A model generated the notes under the pieces. It was not told where the DNA came from and searched no databases. It was given only the letters and a program-made list of their open reading frames with translations. Source: Fictibacillus arsenicus (lineage in GTDB: Bacteria; Bacillota; Bacilli; Bacillales; Fictibacillaceae). Taken from it: a stretch of DNA of 64,000 nucleotides. This document shows, piece after piece, positions 1 to 9,864 of this stretch. Position 1 is the first letter of the stretch. Each line of letters begins with the position of its first letter. The translations under genes were made by a program, and so were the position numbers. Location: assembly GCF_001642935.1 (NCBI RefSeq), contig NZ_CP016761.1, positions 2,418,001-2,482,000 on the forward strand, in the 5' to 3' direction.

Positions 1-211
1 TGTTTTAATTCCTGGAATTATGGCCGTAATGGGCATAAAATGGATGAGGGACACATTATTTGGAGTATTGCAATTTCCTTTCCCTTTCTTGTGGCTCCAG
101 TTTATCGCAGGATTTGTTAGTTTTTCAGCTGGACTTGCCTTTGTGGGAGGATTTATATTTTACCGTGATCGAAAAAGAAATAAAGTACAGTTAAAGTATA
201 AGAAAAAATAA
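1..211 (+). CDS. DUF2627 family small membrane protein (YqzF-like), 5' end cut by the window
   Basis: The frame is open from base 2 to the stop at 209-211, so the real start lies upstream and the internal ATG at 20 is not the start. The visible protein has two hydrophobic segments separated by a short polar stretch and ends in a basic tail (YRDRKRNKVQLKYKKK). The run IKWMRDTLFG followed by FPFLWLQF is what I remember of B. subtilis YqzF, which lies in the same neighbourhood upstream of spo0A. Function is unknown. It is followed directly by a terminator. Confidence 0.75.
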   Translation, partial: VLIPGIMAVMGIKWMRDTLFGVLQFPFPFLWLQFIAGFVSFSAGLAFVGGFIFYRDRKRNKVQLKYKKK

Positions 212-245
212 CCAGACCAATAAAAAAATTGGCTGGTTATTTTTA
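210..245 (+). terminator. Rho-independent terminator after the yqzF-like gene
   Basis: AACCAG and CCAAT pair with ATTGG and CTGGTT around an A-rich loop, with one bulged base, and a T run follows on the plus strand. Confidence 0.75.
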
Positions 246-332
246 ACCTGAGCGAAGCGGCACGCAGAATGAGCGTAACTCAAGGGTTTTGAGTGTACGT
301 GTAACAATTAAAAGAACACGTACCGTAAAAAT

Positions 333-370
333 AAAAAGGAACTAACTCAAATGAGTCAGCCCTTTTTATT
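333..370 (-). terminator. Terminator of spo0A
   Basis: On the minus strand an imperfect stem (AAAAAGG, CTGACTC / GAGTTAG, CCTTTTT) with a short loop is followed by a T-rich run, just past the spo0A stop codon. It is nearly symmetrical and could work in both directions. Confidence 0.75.
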
Positions 371-372
371 TT

Positions 373-1170
373 TTATCCAGCTTTATGTTCGATGCGAAGT
401 TTATCAGCGACCATCGCAATGAATTCACTGTTGGTTGGTTTTGCTTTGGACATAGAAACTGTGTAGCCGAATAGAGAAGAGATGCTGTCGATATTTCCAC
501 GGCTCCAAGCAACTTCGATCGCATGGCGGATCGCGCGTTCAACACGGCTTGAAGTGGTATTAAACTTTTTAGCGATATCAGGATACAATACTTTTGTAAT
601 TGATCCTAATAGTTCAATATCGTTATATACCATAGAAATCGCTTCTCGTAAGTACATATAGCCTTTTATATGAGCAGGGACTCCAATTTCGTGGATGATG
701 CTCGTAATACTTGCGTCTAGATTACGCGGTTTATTTATAGATTGGAAACTGCTTCGATTATTTCCGGATGCACGCTGAACTGTTGTTTTTTCTGATCCGC
801 AAATTTGGCGGATCTGACTAGCTAAATTATCCATATCAAATGGCTTTAAGATAAAATAAGAAGCTCCAAGATCAACAGCTTTTTTCGTTACATCTTCTTG
901 TCCAAAAGCAGTTAGCATAATTACATTAGGCTGAGGCAGATCATCACTTGATCTGATTTTTTCTAAAACAGCTAATCCGTCTAAATGCGGCATGATAATA
1001 TCGAGTACGAGTACATCAGGATTTTTATTTTCTAAAACGGAAAGACATTCTTGACCGTTATAAGCTACCCCAATTACTTCCATGTCTTCTTGACTTGAAA
1101 GATATTCCCTCAAAAGACTAATTAGTTCACGATTATCATCAGCTAGACACACTTTAACTTTTTGCACCAT
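373..1170 (-). CDS. spo0A: Stage 0 sporulation response regulator Spo0A
   Basis: Master response regulator for entry into sporulation; phosphorylated by the phosphorelay, it activates and represses genes through 0A boxes. The 265-residue protein has an N-terminal receiver domain with the acidic pair in LADDN, the phospho-acceptor Asp in [10 protein letters not shown], the switch Thr in MLTAFG and the Lys in FILKPFD. A linker follows, then the Spo0A-specific C-terminal DNA-binding domain, including the helix region [17 protein letters not shown]. The start at 1170 is chosen because GGGGAGG lies six bases upstream and the family begins here; the frame is open seven codons further up. Two 0A-box-like sites upstream suggest autoregulation. 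Confidence 0.98.
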   Translation of the reverse strand: MVQKVKVCLADDNRELISLLREYLSSQEDMEVIGVAYNGQECLSVLENKNPDVLVLDIIMPHLDGLAVLEKIRSSDDLPQPNVIMLTAFGQEDVTKKAVDLGASYFILKPFDMDNLASQIRQICGSEKTTVQRASGNNRSSFQSINKPRNLDASITSIIHEIGVPAHIKGYMYLREAISMVYNDIELLGSITKVLYPDIAKKFNTTSSRVERAIRHAIEVAWSRGNIDSISSLFGYTVSMSKAKPTNSEFIAMVADKLRIEHKAG

Positions 1171-1316
1171 TAATTCCTCCCCATCCAACAATTTCTTGTT
1201 TTTCCCATTGTAAGATTTTCAACAATAAATCTTAAATCCCTTTATTTTGTTTTAAATTTTTTAAAATTATTTTATTTTTGTTGTAGAAAAAGCTGTTTTC
1301 TTCAATTTACTTCGAA

Positions 1317-1357
1317 TTTCGACAGTTATTAGTATGTAAACATATATATTTGTCGAA
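1317..1357. promoter_or_regulatory. Two Spo0A-box-like sites upstream of spo0A
   Basis: TTTGTCGAA at 1349-1357 (plus strand) and TGTCGAAA at 1324-1317 (minus strand) match the TGTCGAA core bound by Spo0A. They lie between the vegetative promoter and the gene, where B. subtilis has its autoregulatory 0A boxes. Sites are seen; binding is inferred. Confidence 0.55.
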
Positions 1358-1371
1358 TTTTCTTTACTACC

Positions 1372-1400
1372 ATTATACAAAATTTTCTTAAAGATGTCTA
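1372..1400 (-). promoter_or_regulatory. Sigma-A type promoter of spo0A
   Basis: On the minus strand TAGACA (1400-1395), a 17-base spacer and a perfect TATAAT (1377-1372) lie about 200 bases before the spo0A start. By position this corresponds to the vegetative promoter Pv of B. subtilis. I could not find a convincing sigma-H promoter downstream. Confidence 0.6.
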
Positions 1401-1504
1401 AACAATAAAGAAAACCTTTTCATTAGATATTATTAACAGGCTTTAAAAGCTTCTTTTCTGAAGGTTGTTGGCTACTAAGAGATTCTCAAGAGTTCTTCTT
1501 TGAA

Positions 1505-1810
1505 TAGTTAATTGGAGCAGAAGGGCATGACTCCTGCAGGACGAGCGGGACAGGTGAGACCACTCAATGTTCGCAGTACGGAAGGGCTTAAAAGCGAGCC
1601 ACTGCAGAGAAATTTAACCACTTTCAAAAGATTGTTGTTTTTGTTAATTATCTTCGTAGAAAAAGTTGATTGGAGTGCAAGGTGCGAGACTCCTGTGGGA
1701 CGAGTGTGACAGGTGAGACTCCTGAAGGCGCAAAGCGCCAGGAGGCTCACCGCACGCCCCACGGAAAGCGAGCGACCTGGAACGGAAATCAACTACTTTC
1801 AAAAATCAAC
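1505..1810 (+). repeat. Palindromic intergenic repeat, one decayed and one intact copy
   Basis: Two tandem members of a repeat family found throughout this window. The first (about 1508-1635) is decayed. The second (about 1666-1803) is intact: it starts GTTGATTGGAGTGCAAGG, ends with GGAAATCAAC, and folds into nested stems. These are GTGGG/CCCAC (1695-1699 with 1758-1762), GTGAG/CTCAC (1713-1717 with 1746-1750), CTCCT/AGGAG (1719-1723 with 1740-1744) and GGCGC/GCGCC (1727-1731 with 1735-1739). Short frames through it are by-products of the repeat. Confidence 0.85.
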
Positions 1811-1849
1811 CACTTCTAATAGCAACAAATAAAAAAACAGGCAACTGTG

Positions 1850-3136
1850 TCAGCTCGCCTGTCTTCTTTCTTCGTATATATTTATACCAGCTTCATCCAG
1901 CATCCACTCAATATGAACACCATATCCTGAAGTCGGGTCATTTACAAACACATGTGTTACTGCACCAATAATTCTTCCGTTTTGAATGATTGGACTTCCG
2001 CTCATACCTTGTACGATCCCACCAGTAATTTTTAAAAGTTCGGGATCAGTGATTTTGATTACCATACCTTTTGTTGCCGGAAACTTTTGCGGAACTGAAC
2101 TAATCACATCCACATCAAATTCCCTTACCTTTGAACCGTTGACTACGGTAAGGATTTTGGCAGGACCTTCTTTTACTTGATCAGATAATGCAATTGGCAG
2201 AGGCTGGTTCCAGCTGCCGTTAGAAATTTTATCGTTCAATCTCCCAAATATACCAAAAGGACTATTTTTTGAAATATCCCCTAAAACTCTCTGGTCATTT
2301 GAGAAGCGTGCTAATTTTTCTCCAGGATGTCCGTTCGAACCTTTTTCAATTGAAGTTACTGTTGAACCTAAGATTTCGCCATCATTTACTTTGATCGGCT
2401 TTTTGGTATCCATGTCTGAAATAACATGTCCTAAAGCTCCGTACTTAAATGAAGCTGGGTCATAAAAAGTAAGTGTACCGACTCCAGCAGCAGAGTCTCT
2501 GATATACAATCCAATTCGATATGACTGATCATTTTTATCCTGAAGGGGTTTAAGTGTTTTGTGCAGGGATTTGCCATCTCTGATGATTGTTACATCAAGC
2601 GGTTTTTGAGATTCCCCAGACTCTCTCACAAAAGGGCTGACATCGCCCATCTTTTTTATATCTTTTCCATTGATTTTGGTAATAATATCTCCTACCTGAA
2701 TATCGGCAATTTCCCCTGGAGACTGCTTACCTGAATTCGTATTTACAAGATGATGACCAACAATAAGGACTCCGAGTGTATTTAATTTTACACCTATAGA
2801 TTGTCCGCCTGGTACAACTTTTAAATCGGAAAGTACTTTTACATCCATCTTTTTAATGGGAAAACTTGCTGCTTCGAGAGTTGCCATACGATCACCACTT
2901 GTTTTGGCTTGTATCGAAACGATCTTTTCACTTTCCTTAGCTGTGGTATAAATTTCATTCTCTTCCTGCTGTATAGATGTACCTGCAGGAAGTGACTGAA
3001 TCGAATTTTGTCCTTCAAAAATTGTAACAGATTCAGGCAGTTTCACATAATCACGCACAGGAGACAAAAAACCGATTCCCACTAAACTTCCAAGGAGAAT
3101 AACGCCGATCATTCGCCGAAGTAAATCCTTAAACAT
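1850..3136 (-). CDS. spoIVB: SpoIVB serine peptidase, sigma-K checkpoint signal
   Basis: Forespore-made peptidase (family S55) secreted into the intermembrane space, where it triggers processing of pro-sigma-K by cleaving SpoIVFA. The 428-residue protein has an N-terminal membrane or signal segment (about residues 8-27), a PDZ domain around residues 110-190 ([16 protein letters not shown]), and a C-terminal peptidase domain. The domain carries the family His in ALGHVISD and the nucleophile Ser in [11 protein letters not shown]. The start ATG has GAGGAGAG spaced seven bases. It lies between spo0A and recN, as in B. subtilis. Confidence 0.96.
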   Translation of the reverse strand: MFKDLLRRMIGVILLGSLVGIGFLSPVRDYVKLPESVTIFEGQNSIQSLPAGTSIQQEENEIYTTAKESEKIVSIQAKTSGDRMATLEAASFPIKKMDVKVLSDLKVVPGGQSIGVKLNTLGVLIVGHHLVNTNSGKQSPGEIADIQVGDIITKINGKDIKKMGDVSPFVRESGESQKPLDVTIIRDGKSLHKTLKPLQDKNDQSYRIGLYIRDSAAGVGTLTFYDPASFKYGALGHVISDMDTKKPIKVNDGEILGSTVTSIEKGSNGHPGEKLARFSNDQRVLGDISKNSPFGIFGRLNDKISNGSWNQPLPIALSDQVKEGPAKILTVVNGSKVREFDVDVISSVPQKFPATKGMVIKITDPELLKITGGIVQGMSGSPIIQNGRIIGAVTHVFVNDPTSGYGVHIEWMLDEAGINIYEERRQAS

Positions 3137-3220
3137 CTTTCACTCTCCTCGCTCCAAGCTCACACCCTCACCATGGCTGTACCTTTAATTTAGCCTACGG
3201 ACCATAAGATTATAACCGGC

Positions 3221-3260
3221 AAAAAAGAAAAAGCTATTCCTTAAATGGATAGCTTTTTCA
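3221..3260 (-). terminator. Terminator of recN
   Basis: On the minus strand GAAAAAGCTAT pairs with ATAGCTTTTTC around an 11-base loop and runs into a T-rich tract, directly after the recN stop. Confidence 0.8.
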
Positions 3261-3272
3261 TGCATAATTGTT

Positions 3273-4964
3273 TTAAGATGATTTTTTTATGGTCTCTGCA
3301 AGCTGGAGCAATTCCTGTGCATGCTGTTTGGTCAAATCAGTAATTTCCACGCCAGAAATCATCCGGCCGATTTCATGAACTTTTTCATCCGTTTTTAAAG
3401 AAAGTACTTTCGTAACAGTTCTGCCCTGGAGAGTTGATTTTGAAATATGGAGATGTGTATCAGCCATAGCCGCAACTTGAGGAAGATGGCTGATGCATAG
3501 CACTTGGGAATCGACCGATACACGGTAGATCTTCTCTGCAATAGCCTGAGCGACTCGTCCTGATACTCCTGTGTCCACTTCATCAAAGATAATAGCAGTA
3601 ATTCCTTGATTTTCAGAAAAAATGGTTTTTAAAGCCAGAATAACTCTGGATAATTCTCCTCCAGAAGCAACTTTTGATATAGGCTTCAAAGGCTCACCCT
3701 GGTTGGGAGAAATAAAAAATTCAACAGAATCCATACCTGTCTTCAAAAACTGATTTTCTTCCGTTCTTTCCATTACAACCTCAAATTCCGTTTTTTCCAT
3801 ATAAAGCTCTTTAAGCTGCTGCTGAATGGCTTTCTTTAGTGTTTTCGCTATTTCTGAACGCTTTTTTGTAAGCTTTTTGCCAGAGGTTTCTAATTTTGTT
3901 ACAACCTTTGACTGCTTAGCTTTTAGCTCTTCTATATGGTTATCTTTGTTTTGAATGAGTTCAAGTTCCTTTTTAACCTTCTCCCCATAACGTAAGATTT
4001 CCTTTACAGAAGAACCGTATTTACGTTTGAGTTTACTAATTTCATCAAGACGCAATTCGATGCCGTTTAATCTTTCCGGGTTATACTCTAGTGAATCAAA
4101 CATATCACGAATTTTGTACGTCAGTTCTTCGAGCACGTAGAAACTGCTGCCAAACTGCTCCTCGTCTGCCTTAAGTGATTCATCCAGCGCTGCTACCTGT
4201 GAGAAATCAGCCATGGCACTAGAAATAAGTTCAAGACCTTTACCTTCTCCATAAAGACTGTGATATGCGTCCTGGAGGTGTCCATGAATTTTTTCGAAGT
4301 TGCCGAGCATTCTCTTTTCTTCTTCGAGCTTGATATCCTCATCCTCGAGCAAATTTGCCCCAGTAATCTCTTCGTATTGATACTCTAATAAATCAATTCG
4401 CTGAGCGATCTCTTGCTCATTCCTTGAGAGTTCTGAAAGCTGTTTGCTTATATCTTTATATTCTTTAAACGCTTCTTCATAAGTAAAGAGCTCTTTCTTA
4501 AAACCTTTGTCACCAAAGCTGTCTAATAAGAATAGGTGTTTATCCGGCTGCATCAAATATTGAGTTTCATGCTGCCCGTGAATATCAACTAGAGCTTGTC
4601 CTATTTCTTTTAATACAGAAAGTGTGACGAGCTTCCCGTTTACTCGGCAGATGCTTTTTCCGCTATCAGTGATATCACGTTTAAGTACAACCATTTCATC
4701 AGTTATGGTTATCCCGACTTCTTCACATTTCTCGTAAACACGATGATACTCATGAATGTGGAATAATCCTTCAATTTCTGCTTTTTGTGTTCCATAACGA
4801 ACAAACTCAGTTGAGCCGCGCCCACCTATTAAGAGGCCTATAGCATCAATAATGATCGATTTTCCTGCACCTGTTTCCCCTGTTAAAACAGTTAGCCCTT
4901 TTTTGAAAGAAACGCTTAAAGAATCGATAATAGCAAAATTACGAATACTTAATTCTGCTAACAA
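3273..4964 (-). CDS. recN: DNA repair ATPase RecN
   Basis: SMC-like ATPase acting early in double-strand break repair. N-terminal Walker A (GETGAGKS), a long coiled-coil middle with a short hinge, then the ABC signature ASGGELSRV and Walker B IIFDEVDTG in the last 150 residues. About 563 residues, usual for the family. No ATG start is available: the frame offers GTG at 4973 and 4970 and TTG at 4964. The TTG is preferred because the homologues begin at LAELSI and AAGGTGTGG lies just before it. The gene follows argR by 24 bases and is probably co-transcribed. Confidence 0.95.
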   Translation of the reverse strand: MLAELSIRNFAIIDSLSVSFKKGLTVLTGETGAGKSIIIDAIGLLIGGRGSTEFVRYGTQKAEIEGLFHIHEYHRVYEKCEEVGITITDEMVVLKRDITDSGKSICRVNGKLVTLSVLKEIGQALVDIHGQHETQYLMQPDKHLFLLDSFGDKGFKKELFTYEEAFKEYKDISKQLSELSRNEQEIAQRIDLLEYQYEEITGANLLEDEDIKLEEEKRMLGNFEKIHGHLQDAYHSLYGEGKGLELISSAMADFSQVAALDESLKADEEQFGSSFYVLEELTYKIRDMFDSLEYNPERLNGIELRLDEISKLKRKYGSSVKEILRYGEKVKKELELIQNKDNHIEELKAKQSKVVTKLETSGKKLTKKRSEIAKTLKKAIQQQLKELYMEKTEFEVVMERTEENQFLKTGMDSVEFFISPNQGEPLKPISKVASGGELSRVILALKTIFSENQGITAIIFDEVDTGVSGRVAQAIAEKIYRVSVDSQVLCISHLPQVAAMADTHLHISKSTLQGRTVTKVLSLKTDEKVHEIGRMISGVEITDLTKQHAQELLQLAETIKKSS

Positions 4965-4988
4965 GTACACCACACCTTATTAAAAGAT

Positions 4989-5438
4989 TTACAGCATATC
5001 TAAAAAACGCTGCGAAATATCCGAACTTACATCCTTTGAACGGCAAATGATTAAGATTGTATCATCACCGCAAATCGTTCCCATCAGATCTTCCCAATCC
5101 AGCTTATCAATCAATGCACCTATTGCATTTGCATTACCTGGAAGGGTCTTCATAATAATTAAATGATCCGCATGATCTATGCTTATAAAGCTGTCTGTCA
5201 GTGTTCTTCTAAGCTTTTGAAGAGGATTAAACCTCTGGTCCGCCGGAAGACTGTATTTATAACGTCCGTCATTCATTGGAACCTTTACAAGGTGAAGCTC
5301 TTTAATATCACGTGAAACCGTTGCTTGTGTAACATTAAAGTTTGCTTTCTTCAAAAGTTCAACAAGATCATCTTGGGTTTCAATATCATGATTGCTGATC
5401 ATCTCTCGAATTTTAATATGTCGCTGTCCTTTATTCAC
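4989..5438 (-). CDS. argR: Arginine repressor ArgR/AhrC
   Basis: Arginine-dependent transcription factor that represses arginine synthesis and activates catabolism. Predicted 149 residues, the same length as B. subtilis AhrC. The N-terminal winged helix has the recognition region [17 protein letters not shown]; the C-terminal oligomerisation and arginine-binding domain has [15 protein letters not shown] and [14 protein letters not shown]. The start is a GTG at 5438 with GAGGTGG upstream; four extra codons are open further up but hold the ribosome site. It sits directly upstream of recN. Confidence 0.96.
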   Translation of the reverse strand: MNKGQRHIKIREMISNHDIETQDDLVELLKKANFNVTQATVSRDIKELHLVKVPMNDGRYKYSLPADQRFNPLQKLRRTLTDSFISIDHADHLIIMKTLPGNANAIGALIDKLDWEDLMGTICGDDTILIICRSKDVSSDISQRFLDML

Positions 5439-5529
5439 TAGTAGATCCACCTCAATTTTTACACTGTCACATTCTGCCTTTATCTTATACTATTGTGCAT
5501 AGGATGTAAATTTTTCATTAATGGAATAA

Positions 5530-5812
5530 AAAGAAAAGGCTGTTCTCGCAAATTTTGTTGCTTTTGAAAGTAGTTGATTTCCGTTTCAGGTCGCTCGCTT
5601 AAACTTTGTTGCTCTTGAAAGTGGTTGATTTCCGCTCCAGGATACTCGCTTTCCGCGGGGCGTGCGGTGAGCCTCCTGGCGCTTTGCACCATTAGGAGTC
5701 TCACCTGTCACACTCGTCCCGCAGGAGTCTCGCACCTTGCACTCCAATCAACTTATCAATGAAGTGAAAGAAAAAATAATCTTAAGCAACAATCTTTTAG
5801 AAAAAAGCCAAA
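5530..5812 (-). repeat. Palindromic intergenic repeat between yqxC and argR
   Basis: Reverse-oriented copy of the family seen at 1666-1803, with the same core (GCGGG/CCCGC and GTGAG/CTCAC stems) and an extra partial end at about 5557-5590. The flanks carry the family ends: AAGGCTGTTCTCGC on the left, and CAACAATCTTTTAGAAAA on the right. It fills nearly all of the 390-base gap between the two genes; I see no gene in it. Confidence 0.8.
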
Positions 5813-5813
5813 G

Positions 5814-5849
5814 AAAAAGAGCAGGACTATGGCTATTCCCGCTCTTTTC
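5814..5849 (-). terminator. Terminator overlapping the end of yqxC
   Basis: On the minus strand AAAAGAGC and GGA pair with TCC and GCTCTTTT, with a T-rich run after. The 5' arm lies within the last codons of yqxC. Confidence 0.7.
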
Positions 5850-6651
5850 TAAAAGTATTATGCGCTTCAGTAACAACTTCCTTAATTCTCTCGTCAGAGA
5901 TAGGTGATCTATCCTGTTTATTTACTTCCCCATGAAGAAGAAACTCAATATTTCCGTCTCCACCGGTTATTGGAGAATAAGACAAATCCACAGGGTTTAT
6001 GCCTGTTTTTTTTGCAAATTCAATTATTTCAAAAATAACTCTTTCGTGGACTTTCGGATCTCTGACAATCCCCTTTTTGCCTACTTCTTCTCTGCCGGCT
6101 TCAAACTGAGGCTTAATAAGAGCAATCACTTCACCATTATCCATAAGCTGAGCGAGAACTGGAAGAATAATTCTAAGTGAGATAAATGATACATCAATTG
6201 TTGCAAAATCCGGAATTCCATTTTCAAGCTGGTCAGGAGTTACATAACGGAAATTCGTTCTTTCCATTACAGCAACACGGGGATCATTCCGCAGCTTCCA
6301 GGCTAACTGGTTATATCCAACATCGATGGCATAAATAAATTTAGCACCATTCTGCAGGGCACAGTCAGTAAAGCCCCCTGTGGAAGCCCCAATATCCATA
6401 CCAGTTTTATCTTTAACATCAAAAGAAAAGACTTTTAATGCTTTCTCTAGCTTTAAACCGCCTCTTCCCACATAAGGAATTAAATCTCCTTTAACATGTA
6501 AAGGGGCATCTGTTTCAATTTTTTCTCCAGGCTTGTCCATGCGTGTTGTTCCAGAATAAACAAGGCCTGCCATAACCGACCTTTTTGCTTTTTCTCTTGT
6601 TTCACACAATCCGCGGTTGACAAGCAGTACATCTACACGTTCTTTTTTCAT
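5833..6651 (-). CDS. yqxC: TlyA/YqxC family rRNA methyltransferase
   Basis: Predicted SAM-dependent ribose methyltransferase of the TlyA (so-called hemolysin) family. An N-terminal S4 RNA-binding domain ([20 protein letters not shown]) precedes an FtsJ-like Rossmann domain with the SAM loop [13 protein letters not shown], and KPQFEAGR further on. 272 residues is normal. The ATG overlaps the dxs stop by four bases (ATGA), so translation is likely coupled. The substrate is not known for Bacillus; TlyA of mycobacteria methylates 16S and 23S rRNA. Confidence 0.92.
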   Translation of the reverse strand: MKKERVDVLLVNRGLCETREKAKRSVMAGLVYSGTTRMDKPGEKIETDAPLHVKGDLIPYVGRGGLKLEKALKVFSFDVKDKTGMDIGASTGGFTDCALQNGAKFIYAIDVGYNQLAWKLRNDPRVAVMERTNFRYVTPDQLENGIPDFATIDVSFISLRIILPVLAQLMDNGEVIALIKPQFEAGREEVGKKGIVRDPKVHERVIFEIIEFAKKTGINPVDLSYSPITGGDGNIEFLLHGEVNKQDRSPISDERIKEVVTEAHNTFRKERE

Positions 6652-8546
6652 GTAAAAAGACCCTTTTCTGCTTTTCTTTTAACCAGTTTTTTGACACGTT
6701 CAACCAGATCAGGAGTCGTAATACCGATCTCTTCAAGAAGCTTAGTTACACTTCCGTGTTCGATAAAGCAGTCAGGTATACCCATACGGTCTATTAAAAC
6801 GCTTGCTTGATTATCGGCAGCATGTTCAAGTACAGCACTACCGAATCCGCCCTGTAAAATAGCTTCTTCCAAAGTAAGAATCGGCATGTTTTGAGCATAT
6901 AATTCGTTCAGCATTTTAAAATCAAGCGGCTTAATGAACCTTGCGTTAATTACCCGAGCAGATACTCCAGATTTCGCGAGTATTTCCCATGCCTCAAGCG
7001 CCATCGGTATCGTTGTTCCAAAAGTAAGAATGGCAACATCATCGCCTTCTTTCAGTACTTCCCAAGATCCAATTGGAATATTTTCAAACTCATCGTCCAT
7101 TTGAACACCAGTTCCATTACCTCTTGGAAAACGGATTGCGATCGGCCCATCTTCATATTTCAGCGCTGAATATACCATATGCTGAAGTTCATTTTCATCT
7201 TTACCCATCATTAGCACCATATTTGGTATATGGCGCAAAAATGCAATATCAAATACACCTTGATGCGTTTCTCCGTCTGCACCAACTAAACCTGAACGGT
7301 CGATAGTAAACAGAACATTCAAGTTCTGTCTTGCAACGTCATGAACTACCTGATCGTATCCTCGCTGCAAGAACGTAGAATAAATGGAAAGTACAGGCTT
7401 CATTTTTTGTGTAGCTAGACCTGCAGCCATAGTAGTGGCATGCTGTTCAGCAATCCCTACATCAAAAAGGCGGTCTGGAAAGGCTTTTCCGTAGTCCACT
7501 AGCTTTGAACCAATTGTCATTGCCGGTGTGATAACCGCAATCCGCTCATCTTTATGGGAGAGTGTTTCTAATGTTTTACTTACAACACCACTGTAAGAAG
7601 GACCGGTTTGCTGAGGCTTGATTTGTTCACCTGACTCGATCTTGTATGGTCCAACACCGTGCCAGCTGTCCTTTTTATCACTCTCAGCCGGTTCATATCC
7701 TTTTCCTTTTTTAGTAAGAACATGAATGATCACAGGACCTTTTGTTTTCTTTGCATATGAAAGGTTTTCAATTAAATCGTCCAAGTCGTGCCCATCTACA
7801 GGACCTAAGTACGTATATCCAAGTTCTTCAAAGAACATGCCTGACACCAATAAGTATTTTAGACTGTCTTTTACACGTTCAGCAGTAGCGGCAAGCTTGC
7901 CTCCAAACGCAGGTATCTTCCGGATCAAAGCTTCTAGTTCATCTTTCGCTTTATTATACTTTCTGGCTGTCCTCATACGTCCAAGAACGTTGTGCAGAGC
8001 ACCAACATTTGGTGCAATGGACATTTCGTTATCGTTTAAGATGACAATCAGGTCTTTCTTTTCATGACCGATATGATTTAAAGCTTCTAGCGCCATCCCG
8101 CCTGTTAGTGCACCGTCTCCGATAACTGCGATGACTTTATCATCAGTCTTTTTAAGATCACGTGCAATTGCCATTCCCATAGCGGCAGAAAGAGATGTTG
8201 AACTATGGCCCGTTTCCCATACATCATGTTCACTTTCAATTCTCTTAGGAAATCCGCACAATCCTTTATATTGGCGCAGTGTATCGAATTGAGACGCTCT
8301 GCCTGTTAGGATTTTATGAACATACGCCTGGTGCCCGACATCCCAAATAAATTTATCTTTCGGGCTGTCAAATACCTTATGCATAGCGAGTGTCAATTCA
8401 ACAACTCCCAGATTAGGACCTAAGTGGCCTCCTCTTACTGATAGTTTCTCGATTAAAAAAGAACGGATATCACCGGCTAATTTATTTAATTGTTCAGTCT
8501 CATATGATTTTAAAAAATGAGGATTCTGAATGTCTTCCAGGTTCAT
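6648..8546 (-). CDS. dxs: 1-deoxy-D-xylulose-5-phosphate synthase
   Basis: First enzyme of the MEP isoprenoid pathway: condenses pyruvate and glyceraldehyde-3-phosphate using thiamine diphosphate. The motifs visible are [18 protein letters not shown] near the N-terminus, the thiamine diphosphate motif starting GDGALTGG and ending [10 protein letters not shown], and a transketolase-type pyrimidine-binding domain and C-terminal domain with [13 protein letters not shown]. The start at 8546 (632 residues) has AGAGAGG eight bases upstream and matches the family start; seven earlier codons are open. It is next to ispA, another isoprenoid gene, with OLE RNA and oapA between. Confidence 0.97.
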   Translation of the reverse strand: MNLEDIQNPHFLKSYETEQLNKLAGDIRSFLIEKLSVRGGHLGPNLGVVELTLAMHKVFDSPKDKFIWDVGHQAYVHKILTGRASQFDTLRQYKGLCGFPKRIESEHDVWETGHSSTSLSAAMGMAIARDLKKTDDKVIAVIGDGALTGGMALEALNHIGHEKKDLIVILNDNEMSIAPNVGALHNVLGRMRTARKYNKAKDELEALIRKIPAFGGKLAATAERVKDSLKYLLVSGMFFEELGYTYLGPVDGHDLDDLIENLSYAKKTKGPVIIHVLTKKGKGYEPAESDKKDSWHGVGPYKIESGEQIKPQQTGPSYSGVVSKTLETLSHKDERIAVITPAMTIGSKLVDYGKAFPDRLFDVGIAEQHATTMAAGLATQKMKPVLSIYSTFLQRGYDQVVHDVARQNLNVLFTIDRSGLVGADGETHQGVFDIAFLRHIPNMVLMMGKDENELQHMVYSALKYEDGPIAIRFPRGNGTGVQMDDEFENIPIGSWEVLKEGDDVAILTFGTTIPMALEAWEILAKSGVSARVINARFIKPLDFKMLNELYAQNMPILTLEEAILQGGFGSAVLEHAADNQASVLIDRMGIPDCFIEHGSVTKLLEEIGITTPDLVERVKKLVKRKAEKGLFT

Positions 8547-8566
8547 GGAATATGCCTCTCTTTCCA

Positions 8567-9163
8567 TTAACGCCTTTTTTTCTCTTTCTTAGCAGGCGAT
8601 AGCAGTTTAATTCTTAATTTTTCCTCTAAAAAATATAATAAACGCCCAACCTGAAAAATAATAAAGGTTGAGTGATTGATCGCATAAGATTTTCCTAATG
8701 CTTTTCCGCCGACTGTCAGTGCAGCAACAACACTTGTAAAGATGATTGTAATCAAGTACTCGAGATTTGAGCCATTATTCTGATCCATTGAAAGTGTTAA
8801 CTCTACCACAACTGCAGCAGATGCTGTACCACTAACTATACCAGATATATCCCCAATTACGTCATTGCAAAAGTTCGCTACACGATCAGCGTTTCTTGTT
8901 ATTAGAATAGCATGTCTTGCACCTGGTACTCGTTCTGAAGCCATCGCATGAAACGGAACTTCTTGAGCCGCTGTAGATGCTACTCCGATAATATCAAAGA
9001 TAACACCGGTTAACACGATTAAAAAGACGATTCCCATCCCGATGCCCCACGAAACACCGTTAAGGAGGGCAGAAGAGACAACTGTAAAAATAGCCGCTAA
9101 CACAAGAGTGATAACGGCAATGCTTGTACTCCATTTGAGTGTTTTAGAAAAGGAATGCTTCAT
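8567..9163 (-). CDS. oapA: OLE-associated membrane protein OapA (DUF21-like)
   Basis: Membrane protein of 198 residues with two close hydrophobic segments near the N-terminus (about 12-65), two more near residues 125-165, and a basic C-terminal tail ([10 protein letters not shown]). In B. halodurans the gene right after the OLE RNA encodes OapA, which binds OLE and takes it to the membrane; the family resembles the DUF21 domain of CNNM/CorB metal transporters. Position (ispA, OLE, this gene, dxs), size and topology all fit. The start at 9163 has AAGGAG; the longer open frame reaching 9277 runs into the RNA gene and is rejected. Confidence 0.82.
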   Translation of the reverse strand: MKHSFSKTLKWSTSIAVITLVLAAIFTVVSSALLNGVSWGIGMGIVFLIVLTGVIFDIIGVASTAAQEVPFHAMASERVPGARHAILITRNADRVANFCNDVIGDISGIVSGTASAAVVVELTLSMDQNNGSNLEYLITIIFTSVVAALTVGGKALGKSYAINHSTFIIFQVGRLLYFLEEKLRIKLLSPAKKEKKRR

Positions 9164-9200
9164 GCATAACTCCTTCTTTTTTGGTAACTTTATGTAATAA

Positions 9201-9819
9201 GGAGTGGTCACCTTATTAAGTAAAGACTGCGGCTTAGGTCCAGTAGGTTTTCCCAGAAGAGTACGAAATGTCGCCATATTCGCGGTTTCCCTTTACTCTC
9301 TTCTTAACGCTGTCGCCAAACGTTAGACTAGATTACCACTTAGTCCGCACTATAATCCCTAACAGGTGTCTAGATAGCAGAACAGTCTAGGAGTTTTCCT
9401 CAACAGCCCTTCGCACATTCCCTAGCCTCTTTTGCAGAGTAGATTTCATATGGCATAAAGCTCAAAATCAGCGGCCAACCGATACAGGCTTTTCACACCA
9501 TAATCCCCTCTAACACCACTCAAGGCAGGCTACGCTGCTCGCCTTTTCTTTTCCTGAAGATCAAGAAAAGCGGCAAGGCAGGTTCAAACCCCATTTCGCA
9601 GTAAGGTCTTTTGAACACAAACCGCAAATATGGGGGCCTCCGCGGAAGAAGGGTCATCGCCCACATGCCATTGTGGATCGCCCTTCAACCTTAACTCCCA
9701 GCATTAACCCAAGGCTGGGCGCCTCAAGCCAACACAAGGAACTTCATCGATGTGCCCTTTGGCGGATTTTTAGGCCCGCCTTCAGGAACGGGGGGCTGAC
9801 TAGAATACTGCACCACTCC
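9201..9819 (-). ncRNA. ole: OLE RNA (ornate large extremophilic RNA)
   Basis: About 620 bases with no plausible gene, lying between ispA and a small membrane protein gene, the known locus of OLE RNA (about 610 nt). The ends define a perfect stem: GGAGTGGT at the 5' end (9819-9812) pairs with ACCACTCC at the 3' end (9208-9201). Inside are several GC-rich hairpins: GGCGG/CCGCC near 9760-9785, CCCAGC/GCTGGG near 9690-9715, GGGCGATCC repeated in GGGCGATGACCC near 9645-9685, and a TTTTCTT/AAGAAAA stem near 9545-9570. It is richer in GC than the surroundings. Identity rests on locus, length and structure, not on an alignment. Confidence 0.85.
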
Positions 9820-9864
9820 AAAGCAAATAATATCATATCATACTTCCAATTGCTCAACAATCTC

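Noticed and set aside
1508-1792. Short open frames through the repeat copies (also at 5480-5704, 13606-13845, 41734-41961, 55153-55503)
   Set aside because: They recur because the repeat recurs; the same peptides (RPAESE, GRAVSPL) appear in each, without ribosome sites.
9164-9277. N-terminal extension of the oapA frame to 9277
   Set aside because: The extra 38 residues lie in the 3' end of OLE RNA and lack a ribosome site; AAGGAG sits before the ATG at 9163.
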